From the NCBI GenBank assembly GCA_021793575.1, contig JAJYSM010000019.1, positions 1-52,317 on the forward strand: DNA of 52,317 bases. Direction: 5' to 3'. This document shows positions 28,614-35,704 of this stretch, one piece after another. Made by a program: the position numbers and the translations under genes. The notes under the pieces were generated by a model. It saw only the letters and a program-made list of their open reading frames with translations, was not told the DNA's origin and made no database searches. Positions within the stretch are counted from its first letter, which is position 1; every line of letters starts with the position of its first letter. The stretch comes from Pseudomonadota bacterium (GTDB lineage Bacteria; Pseudomonadota; Gammaproteobacteria; Xanthomonadales; Rhodanobacteraceae).

Positions 28614-30635
28614 ATGCGCGCGACATCAAGCCATCTGCTGCTGGGTTTCTGCCTCCTGATCGGGATCGGCTGGGCGCTGCCCGCGCGGGCAGACGTGCTG
28701 CTCGGCGCCCGCGCGATCAGCGTGCCGGGTCTGCGCCTGCAGGGTGTGACCACGCGGATCAGCGCCGGCGCCAGCGGCGGCGTGCAATGGCAGCTGCACG
28801 CCGCGCAGGCGGATGTGGCGGCGATGGGCTGGCACCGTGTCGGGCTGACCGTGAGCGGCAATCTGCAGCGCGACGACCGGCTGCGCTGGGTGTTCGACGG
28901 CAGCGCCCAGCTGACCGGTGCGCCCGGCGGCGCGCTCAGCGATGCGCAGGTGCAAGTGGTGCTGAGCGCGGCGTCCAATACGCTGCTGCTCGATATCGTG
29001 CAGGGCAAGGCGCAGGCGAGTGCGGCGCTGCCGCTGGATCAGCCCACCCACGCGCAGATCAGCCTGAAGAATCTGCCGCTCAGCTGGCTGCAGGGCGTGC
29101 TCGCCAGCGTCTGGTCGGGGCGCCTGGGCAGCGGCCGGCTGGATGCCGAGCTGGCGCTGGACGTGCGCCAGGCCGGCGTGCAGTCGTCTGGCCAGTTCAC
29201 GCTCAGCGGCGCGGGCCTCGACACGCCGACCGGCACGCTCGCCGCGCAGGGGCTGAGCGGCAGCGGCCGTTACAGCCTGGACAAGGCCAGCGAACCGGCC
29301 AGCATCGACCTGGACGCCACCCTGCGCGGCGGCCAGCTGCTGCTCGGCCCGCTCTTCGCCAAGCTGCCCAGTCATGCGGTACAGCTCGGCCTGCATGCGC
29401 AGATGCAGCACGGCGCCATCGAGCTGAGCCGGCTGCGGGTGACCGACGCCGACGCGCTGCAGCTGGATGGCGCGCTGTCGTTCGACGCCAAAAATAATCT
29501 GACGATGCTGAAACTGGAGCACTTCCACGCGAGCTTCCCGGCGGCCTACCGGCGCTATGGCGAGGCGTGGCTGAGCACCCTTGGCCTGCGCAACATGAGC
29601 ATCGCCGGCCAGCTGAGCGGCAGCCTCGACCTGCGTGCCGACGGCCTGCACAGCTTCGCCTTCAGCACCGACGGGCTGGATCTGGCCGACGGCGACGGCC
29701 GGCTGGCCATCAGCGGTCTGCAGGGTGGCCTCGACTGGGCCGCACAGGGCGATCGACCGGCCACCACGCTGGGCTGGCGCAGCCTGCAGCTGTACTGGGT
29801 GCCGAACGGCGCGGCGCTGTCACACTGGCAAAGCCGCAACGGCGCGCTGAGCCTGCAGCAGCCGCTGCAGGTGCCGGTGCTGAAGGGCCAGCTGCAGGTG
29901 AGCGCATTCGACTGGCGTCCGGCGGCGGCCAAGGGCCAGCGGCTGGCCACCTCGCTGGTGCTTACCGGTATCGACATGGCGGCTTTCAGCCGGGCGATGG
30001 GCTGGCCGGCCTTTCCCGGCACGCTGGCCGGTGCGATTCCCTCACTGCGCTGGGTCGACAATCACTTCGAGCTCCAGGGCGGCCTGACCGCCAACCTGTT
30101 CGGCGGCTTCGTCGACATCACGCGGCTGTCGCTGCAGCAGCCGTTCGGCCCGAGCCCGGTGCTGAGCGGCGACATGCGGCTGCAGCAGCTGGATCTGGCG
30201 GCGATCACCAGCGTGTTCGATTTCGGCAGCATCAGCGGGCGGCTGGACGGCTCGATCGACGGCCTGCGGCTGGTCAACTGGAGCCCGGTGGCGTTCAAGG
30301 CGAGCCTGCTGGCCGGCAGCGGCGGCCGCATCAGCCAGCGCGCGGTGAACAACCTCACCACGGTCGGTGGCGGCGGCATCGCCGGTGGCCTGCAGGGCAT
30401 GGTGCTGAAGCTGTTCAAGACCTTCGGCTACAGCCGGATCGGCCTCAATTGCACGCTGCAAGGCGCGGTGTGCAAGATGAGCGGGCTGAACAACGACAGC
30501 GACGGCTACACTATCGTGGAGGGCAGCGGGCTGCCGCACCTGCAGGTGATCGGCCACCAGACCCAGGTCGACTGGCCGACCCTGGTCACGCGCCTTACCG
30601 ATGCCATCCACGGCGCGTCGCCGGTCGTGCGCTGA
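28614..30635 (+). CDS. YdbH-like AsmA-superfamily envelope protein
   Basis: 673 residues with a signal anchor (SHLLLGFCLLIGIGWALPARA). The body is repetitive beta-rich sequence of the AsmA/YdbH type with many short LxGxLxL-like strands (GLSGSGRYSLD, SGRLDGSIDGL). The C-terminal part (about 470-640) shows the features of the YdbH domain, including PFGPSPVLSGDMRLQQLDLAAITSVFDFGSISG-type strands and NNLTTVGGGGIAG. E. coli YdbH is an inner-membrane tether for phospholipid transport to the outer membrane together with YnbE. Here a ydbL-like lipoprotein gene follows 48 bases later, matching that operon. It is shorter than E. coli YdbH (about 880). Confidence 0.78.
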   Translation: MRATSSHLLLGFCLLIGIGWALPARADVLLGARAISVPGLRLQGVTTRISAGASGGVQWQLHAAQADVAAMGWHRVGLTVSGNLQRDDRLRWVFDGSAQLTGAPGGALSDAQVQVVLSAASNTLLLDIVQGKAQASAALPLDQPTHAQISLKNLPLSWLQGVLASVWSGRLGSGRLDAELALDVRQAGVQSSGQFTLSGAGLDTPTGTLAAQGLSGSGRYSLDKASEPASIDLDATLRGGQLLLGPLFAKLPSHAVQLGLHAQMQHGAIELSRLRVTDADALQLDGALSFDAKNNLTMLKLEHFHASFPAAYRRYGEAWLSTLGLRNMSIAGQLSGSLDLRADGLHSFAFSTDGLDLADGDGRLAISGLQGGLDWAAQGDRPATTLGWRSLQLYWVPNGAALSHWQSRNGALSLQQPLQVPVLKGQLQVSAFDWRPAAAKGQRLATSLVLTGIDMAAFSRAMGWPAFPGTLAGAIPSLRWVDNHFELQGGLTANLFGGFVDITRLSLQQPFGPSPVLSGDMRLQQLDLAAITSVFDFGSISGRLDGSIDGLRLVNWSPVAFKASLLAGSGGRISQRAVNNLTTVGGGGIAGGLQGMVLKLFKTFGYSRIGLNCTLQGAVCKMSGLNNDSDGYTIVEGSGLPHLQVIGHQTQVDWPTLVTRLTDAIHGASPVVR

Positions 30636-30683
30636 CCGGGCTGCTTCCCATAGTGATCCCATGTTTCGTCCACGGAGTCCATC

Positions 30684-31286
30684 ATGCGCAAGCTCGTCTA
30701 CGTCGTCCTGACCACGCTGGCTGTGGCGCTGGTCGGTTGCGTCACCATCAACGTGTATTTCCCCGAGGCGGCGGCGCAGAAGGCGGCCGACCAGTTCATC
30801 GGCAACGTGCTCGACAGCGCCGGCAAGAGCACGCCGCCGCCGGCGCAGAATCCGCCGCCCGCACCGCCGCGGCAGCCGCCGGCGGCGATGCTGCTGAACC
30901 TGCTGATTCCCTCGGCCGCGGCTGCCGAAGTGCCGAACATCCGCATCCAGAGCGCCGCCATCGACGCGATCCGCGACCGCATGCGCGATCGTTTTGAAAG
31001 CCAGCTCGATCCGCTGCTCGACAGCGGCGCGGTGGGCTTCACCAATGACGGCATGGTGGCGATGCGTGACGCCGGCAAGGTGCCGCTGAGCCAGCGCGCG
31101 CAGGCCAATGCCGCGGTCGCCGACGAGAACCGCGACCGCGCTGCGCTGTACCGCGAAGTGGCTAACGCCAACAACCACCCGGAGTGGGAGTCGCAGATCC
31201 GCGCCACCTTCGCCAAGGGCTGGATCGACAAGGCGCATGCCGGTTGGTACTACCAGAACGCCGCGGGCGCCTGGCAGAAAAAATAG
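30684..31286 (+). CDS. YdbL-like DUF1318 lipoprotein
   Basis: 200 residues. The lipobox is VALVGC, giving a mature N-terminal cysteine followed by VTINVYFPEAAAQKAADQFI, a motif of DUF1318 lipoproteins. A proline-rich linker follows (PPPAQNPPPAPPRQPP, about 53-70), then a second hydrophobic patch MLLNLLIPSAAAAE, and a DUF1318 domain (about 90-195) with VGFTNDGMVAMRDAG and ANNHPEWESQIRATFAKGWI. The layout looks like a YnbE-type lipoprotein head joined to a YdbL body. It is cotranscribed with the ydbH-like gene. Confidence 0.8.
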   Translation: MRKLVYVVLTTLAVALVGCVTINVYFPEAAAQKAADQFIGNVLDSAGKSTPPPAQNPPPAPPRQPPAAMLLNLLIPSAAAAEVPNIRIQSAAIDAIRDRMRDRFESQLDPLLDSGAVGFTNDGMVAMRDAGKVPLSQRAQANAAVADENRDRAALYREVANANNHPEWESQIRATFAKGWIDKAHAGWYYQNAAGAWQKK

Positions 31287-31297
31287 GCTGCTTCATC

Positions 31298-31380
31298 CTG
31301 TGGGAGCGACTTCAGTGGCGATGCTTTTGCTCTTCGGTTACATCAAAGCTGAAGCATCGCCACTGAAGTCGCTCCCACAG
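31298..31380. repeat. Large inverted repeat, REP/REPIN-like element
   Basis: Two exact 29-base arms (31298-31326 and 31352-31380) flank a 25-base loop. The arms contain TGTGGGAGCGACTTCAGT, a string I associate with dispersed repeats of Xanthomonadaceae and Pseudomonas. It sits between the ydbL and rlmD stop/start, where such elements typically accumulate, and may also act as a transcription barrier. Confidence 0.85.
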
Positions 31381-31478
31381 TCGCTCCATGGGATCGCGTG
31401 CCGGTTGATGATGGGCGACGCCGGGTCGATCTGTGATAATCGCCGATCCGCCGCTGCGGCCTCATCCGTTCACACGCC

Positions 31479-32816
31479 ATGTCCCGATCCAACTCCGTGC
31501 CGTCCACGCCGTTCGAGGCGGTCATCACCGACGCTGGCCACGACGGCCGCGGGGTGGCGCGGGTCGACGGCAAGACGGTGTTCGTCAGCGGCGCGCTGCC
31601 GGGCGAGCAGGTGCTGCTGAAGCTGCGCAAGCGCCATCGCCGTTTCGACGAGGCCGAGGTGGTCGAGCTGATCACCCGCTCGCCGCATCGGGTGGAACCG
31701 CGCTGCCGGCACTTCGGCCAGTGCAGCGGCTGCGCGCTGCAGCATCTGGATGCCGCCGCCCAGATCGACAGCAAGCAGCGCGTACTGGCGGAAAACTTCG
31801 AGCGCATCGGCAAGGTGACGCCGCAGCGCTGGCTGCCGCCGCTCACCGACGCGGCCTGGGGCTATCGGCGCAAGGGGCGCCTGTCGGTGCGCAACGTGGC
31901 GAAGAAAGGTCGCGTGCTGGTGGGCTTTCGCGAAGAGGAGAACCCGCGCTTCGTCGCCGACATCCAGCAGTGCGAAGTGATGCATCCGGCACTCGGCCCC
32001 AAGGTCGGCCTGCTCGCCGAGCTTCTCAACGGCATGGATGCGGCCAGCGACATCCCGCAGATCGAATTCGCCGCCGGCGATGACACCATGGCGCTGGTGT
32101 TCCGCCACATGCAGCCGCTGAGCGCGCGCGACCTGGCCGCGCTGACGGCGTTCGGCCAGCAGCATGCGCTGGCCATCTATCTGCAGCCCGGCGGCAACAG
32201 CAGCGTGCATCCGCTGTGGCCGGAGCAGCCGCGGCTGGCGTTCCGCCTTGCCAGTGACGACGCGCGCTTCGCCGACGTCGAGCTGGAGTTCCAGCCGCTG
32301 GATTTCGTGCAGGTCAACGCCGGCATGAACCAGCGCATGCTGGCGTGCGCGCTGGAGCTGCTCGATCCGCAGCCGGGCGACCGCGTGCTCGACCTGTTCT
32401 GCGGGCTGGGCAACTTCACCCTGCCGATCGCCCGTCGCGTCGCCGAGGTGGTCGGTGTGGAAGGCGAACACGCGCTGGTAGAGCGCGCGGCGCAGAACGC
32501 CGCGCGCAACGGCATCCACAACGCGACCTTTCAAGTCGCCAACCTGTTCGAGGACCAGCGCACGGCCGACTGGGCGCGTCAGCCGTGGGACAAGCTGCTG
32601 CTGGACCCGCCGCGCGCCGGCGCCGACCAACTGCTGGAATACCTGCCGCACCAGGCCACCCGGCGCATCGTCTACGTGTCTTGCCATCCCGCTTCGCTGG
32701 CGCGCGACGCCGGCATACTGGTGAACCAGCACGGCTTCACCCTGCAGTCCGCCGGCGTGATGGACATGTTTCCGCATACCGCCCACGTCGAGTCCATCGC
32801 GCTGTTCGAGAGGTAG
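31479..32816 (+). CDS. rlmD: 23S rRNA (uracil-1939-C5)-methyltransferase
   Basis: Methylates U1939 of 23S rRNA. 445 residues. The N-terminal TRAM domain runs to about residue 65; the 4Fe-4S cysteines follow in CRHFGQCSGCALQHL plus a later Cys (QQCEVMHP). The SAM domain has VLDLFCGLGNFTLP and VVGVEGE; the catalytic cysteine lies in YVSCHPASLARD after LLDPPRAGA. It opens an operon with the CYTH, nagZ, hpt and FMN reductase genes. Confidence 0.95.
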   Translation: MSRSNSVPSTPFEAVITDAGHDGRGVARVDGKTVFVSGALPGEQVLLKLRKRHRRFDEAEVVELITRSPHRVEPRCRHFGQCSGCALQHLDAAAQIDSKQRVLAENFERIGKVTPQRWLPPLTDAAWGYRRKGRLSVRNVAKKGRVLVGFREEENPRFVADIQQCEVMHPALGPKVGLLAELLNGMDAASDIPQIEFAAGDDTMALVFRHMQPLSARDLAALTAFGQQHALAIYLQPGGNSSVHPLWPEQPRLAFRLASDDARFADVELEFQPLDFVQVNAGMNQRMLACALELLDPQPGDRVLDLFCGLGNFTLPIARRVAEVVGVEGEHALVERAAQNAARNGIHNATFQVANLFEDQRTADWARQPWDKLLLDPPRAGADQLLEYLPHQATRRIVYVSCHPASLARDAGILVNQHGFTLQSAGVMDMFPHTAHVESIALFER

Positions 32817-32819
32817 AGG

Positions 32820-33341
32820 GTGAGAGTCGAAATCGAACGGAAATTCCTGCTGCGCAGCGACGGCTGGCGCGAGCACATCGAGCGCAGCGAGCGCATGGCG
32901 CAGGGCTATCTGGTCGGCGCGCAGGCGCTGCGCGACGGCGCTGCGCGTGCGTCGGTGCGCGCGCGCATCGCGGGCGAGCAGGGGTGGCTGAACATCAAGG
33001 CCGCCGTCGCGGGCATCGAGCGGGCGGAGTTCGAGTATCCCATCCCGCCGGCCGATGCGCAGGCGCTGCTGGTCACCCTGTGCGACGGCGTGCTGGAAAA
33101 GATCCGCCATCATGTCCGCGTCGATGGCGCGCTGTTCGAGATCGACGAGTTTCTCGGCGACAGCGCCGGCCTCACCGTGGCGGAGATCGAGCTGGCCGCC
33201 GTCGACGCGCCGTTTCCGCGGCCGCCGTGGCTGGGCCGCGAGGTGAGCACGCTGGCGCGCTACTACAACGTCAACCTGATCACGCATCCGTACCGGCAGT
33301 GGTCGCCGGCCGAACGCGCCGCGGAGGACGCCGCATGCTGA
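32820..33341 (+). CDS. CYTH domain protein (inorganic triphosphatase-like)
   Basis: 173 residues from a GTG at 32820, three bases after rlmD. The family hallmark EIERKFLL is at residues 4-11, followed by charged strands SVRARI, LNIKAA, EFEYPI and FEIDEFLGD, which line the triphosphate tunnel, and VAEIEL. CYTH enzymes hydrolyse inorganic triphosphate or thiamine triphosphate; the substrate cannot be told from sequence. It overlaps nagZ by seven bases. Confidence 0.9.
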   Translation: MRVEIERKFLLRSDGWREHIERSERMAQGYLVGAQALRDGAARASVRARIAGEQGWLNIKAAVAGIERAEFEYPIPPADAQALLVTLCDGVLEKIRHHVRVDGALFEIDEFLGDSAGLTVAEIELAAVDAPFPRPPWLGREVSTLARYYNVNLITHPYRQWSPAERAAEDAAC

Positions 33342-34351
33342 TGATCGGCGTGGCCGCGCTGCAGCTGGCCGAGCACGAGCAGCGCTGGCTGCGCGCGCCC
33401 GGTGTGGCCGGCGTGCTGCTGTTTTCGCGCAACTATGCGTCGCGCGCGCAGCTGATCGGGCTGTGCGAGGCGATCCGCGCGGCCGGCGGCGATGGCATGC
33501 TGATCGCGGTGGACCAGGAAGGCGGCCCGGTGCAGCGCTTCCGCGACGGCTTCACCCGGCTGCCGCCGCTGGCGGCGATCGGTGCGCTGCACGACCGTAA
33601 CCCCGACGAGGCTGTGCGGCTGGCCGAGGAGCATGCCTGGGTGATGGCCAGCGAGCTGCGCGCCAGCGGCGTGGATTTCAGCTTTGCGCCGGTGGTGGAT
33701 CTGGCCCGCGGCAACGCCGCGATCGGCCGGCGCGCGTTCCATGCCGATCCGGCGGTCACCGCCACGCTGGCGCAGGCCTATGTGCGCGGCATGCACCTGG
33801 GCGGCATGGCGGCGGTGCTGAAGCACTTTCCGGGGCACGGCTCGGTGGCTACCGACACGCACAAGGCGGCGGCGATCGACCCGCGCCCGCTGGACCTCAT
33901 CCGTCGCGACGACCTGCTGCCGTTTGCCGAATGCATCGAGGCCAACGTGGAGGCGGTGATGATGGCACACGTCAGCTATCCGGCGGTCGACGCGCAGCCG
34001 GCCGGCTATTCGAAAATCTGGATCGAGCAGATCCTGCGCGGCGAGCTGGGCTTTGCCGGCGCGGTGATCAGCGACGACATCAGCATGGCCGCCGCTGGCG
34101 CGGCCGGCAGCGTGGGCGAGCGCGTGCGCGCCCACCGCGATGCCGGCTGCGACCTGGTGCTGGCGTGCTTTCCCGACGTGGTGGACGCAGCGCTCGCCGC
34201 GGTGACCGACAGCGCACCCGGCCTGCCGTCGGCGCTCGCGGCCATGCGCGGCGCACTGGGGGCCAGCTGGGCCGGGCTCATCGACAACCCGCAGCGCGAG
34301 CGCTTCGTCGCGCGCGTCACCGCGCTGCACGCCGACCAGGAATCCGCATGA
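33335..34351 (+). CDS. nagZ: Beta-N-acetylhexosaminidase, peptidoglycan recycling
   Basis: Cytoplasmic glycosidase of family GH3 that removes N-acetylglucosamine from recycled muropeptides. 338 residues from the ATG at 33335, the normal NagZ length. Signatures include GVLLFSRNY, AVDQEGGPVQRFRDGFTRLPP, SFAPVVDL, KHFPGHGSVATDTH with the catalytic His of the NagZ loop, and ISDDISMAA with the nucleophile Asp. It overlaps the CYTH gene at its start and hpt at its end (ATGA). Confidence 0.95.
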   Translation: MLMIGVAALQLAEHEQRWLRAPGVAGVLLFSRNYASRAQLIGLCEAIRAAGGDGMLIAVDQEGGPVQRFRDGFTRLPPLAAIGALHDRNPDEAVRLAEEHAWVMASELRASGVDFSFAPVVDLARGNAAIGRRAFHADPAVTATLAQAYVRGMHLGGMAAVLKHFPGHGSVATDTHKAAAIDPRPLDLIRRDDLLPFAECIEANVEAVMMAHVSYPAVDAQPAGYSKIWIEQILRGELGFAGAVISDDISMAAAGAAGSVGERVRAHRDAGCDLVLACFPDVVDAALAAVTDSAPGLPSALAAMRGALGASWAGLIDNPQRERFVARVTALHADQESA

Positions 34352-34902
34352 CGACTCCGACACCGCCGCTGGCCGACGCGCTGGCGCGTGCCGACCTGCT
34401 GCACGGTCGCGCCGAACTCGACGCCGTGATCGCTGCGATGGGGCAGCGCATCGACGCCGCGCTGGACGGCGAGCGCGCGGTGTTCCTCACCGTGATGAAC
34501 GGGGCGCTGATCTTCGCCGGCCAGCTGGCGCTGGCGATCCGCACTGATCTGGAATTCGACTACGTGCACGCCACCCGCTATCGCGGCGCCACTACCGGCA
34601 GCGAGCTGCACTGGCTGCGCGAGCCGCAGGTGGCGCTGACCGATCGCGTGGTGCTGCTGGTCGACGACATCCTCGACGAGGGCCACACGCTGAAGGCCGT
34701 GCGCGAGGACTGCTACCGGCGCGGCGCGCGCCAGGTGCTGATCGCCAGTCTGTGCACCAAGCGGCACGACCGGCTGGCCGCAGGCATCGCCTCGGACTTC
34801 AACGGTGTCGAGCTACCCGATCGCTACGTGTTCGGCTTCGGCATGGACTACCACGAGCAGGGCCGCAACCTGCCGGGCATCTACGCGCTGCGCGAGGGTT
34901 GA
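34348..34902 (+). CDS. hpt: Hypoxanthine-guanine phosphoribosyltransferase
   Basis: Purine salvage: adds PRPP ribose-phosphate to hypoxanthine or guanine. 184 residues starting inside the nagZ stop codon. The PRPP-binding motif is VVLLVDDILDEGHTL with both acidic residues; the flexible-loop region YRGATTGSELHW and DRYVFGFGMDYHEQGRNLPGIYAL are typical of the family. In related genomes the salvage gene mtnP follows shortly; here an island lies between. Confidence 0.94.
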   Translation: MTTPTPPLADALARADLLHGRAELDAVIAAMGQRIDAALDGERAVFLTVMNGALIFAGQLALAIRTDLEFDYVHATRYRGATTGSELHWLREPQVALTDRVVLLVDDILDEGHTLKAVREDCYRRGARQVLIASLCTKRHDRLAAGIASDFNGVELPDRYVFGFGMDYHEQGRNLPGIYALREG

Positions 34903-34943
34903 GCAGCCCACGCATCCTCCGACCGCCAAGGGAGACCTCCGCC

Positions 34944-35492
34944 ATGAAACTACTCGGCATTTCCGGCAGCCTGCGCCGGGCCTCGTTCAACACCGCGCTG
35001 CTGCACGCGGCGCAGGAGCTGCTTCCGGCGGACGTCACGCTGACCATCCACGACCTGCACGACCTGCCGCTGTTCGACCAGGACGTGGAGGATCAGGGCG
35101 ATCCGGCTCCGGTGACCGCGCTGAAGCAGGCCATCGATGCCGCGGACGCGCTGCTGTTGGCCACGCCCGAATACAACGGCGGCATTCCCGGCGTGCTGAA
35201 AAATGCCATCGACTGGGCCTCGCGCAAGGGCAGCGCGCGCAGCGCGGTGGCGCTGGCCGGCAAGCGCGTATGCATCGTGGGCGCCAGCCCGGGAGCCACC
35301 GGCACCGTGCGCGCGCAGGATCAGCTGCGGCTGGTGCTGCGCCGCGCCGGCGCCATCGTCGAGCCGCCGGGCGAGGTGCTGGTGTTCCAGGCGCATACCA
35401 AGATCATCGACGGCAGGCTTACCGACGAGCGCACCCGCGAGCTGCTCGACCGGCACCTGCAGGCTTTCCTGGCGCTGTTGCCGCCACTCTGA
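34944..35492 (+). CDS. NADPH-dependent FMN reductase family protein
   Basis: 182-residue flavodoxin-fold protein. The FMN phosphate loop is GISGSLRRASFNTALL near the N-terminus, and the second signature ATPEYNGGIPGVLKNAIDWASR is the classical NADPH-dependent FMN reductase motif. A further loop IVGASPGATGT follows. Likely a quinone, chromate or azo reductase; substrate not decidable. A strong AGGGAGA ribosome site lies before ATG 34944. It is the last gene before the island. Confidence 0.92.
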   Translation: MKLLGISGSLRRASFNTALLHAAQELLPADVTLTIHDLHDLPLFDQDVEDQGDPAPVTALKQAIDAADALLLATPEYNGGIPGVLKNAIDWASRKGSARSAVALAGKRVCIVGASPGATGTVRAQDQLRLVLRRAGAIVEPPGEVLVFQAHTKIIDGRLTDERTRELLDRHLQAFLALLPPL

Positions 35493-35704
35493 TAGCAAAC
35501 TCAATAAACGTGCGTATTGGATAAATTGTTCTTCGGGGTAACCTTCGCGGGTAGGCAGCAGAGCCGATGCTTTCGCATCTTTCACGTGAGCCACCTTTGG
35601 ATCTTCCCCAGACGGTACGCCAAGGCTATTCGGATCGACGATCTGGGAATCGCAGGAATAACGCAAACATCTGGACCCACCCCGGACGGATCGAAGGCGA
35701 AACC
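35493..35704. other. Left boundary region of the defence island
   Basis: About 210 bases without a credible gene. The first 50 bases are visibly A+T-richer than the flanking operon (AATAAACG, TTGGATAAATTG) and mark the change from core to accessory DNA. The region should carry the promoter of the helicase gene, but no pair of hexamers is convincing. No tRNA, integrase or direct repeat is seen. Confidence 0.5.

Noticed and set aside
35567-35704. N-terminal extension of the helicase to 35567
   Set aside because: Low-quality sequence rich in Arg/Asn without homology feel; GTG 35705 or ATG 35714 matches the fold start.
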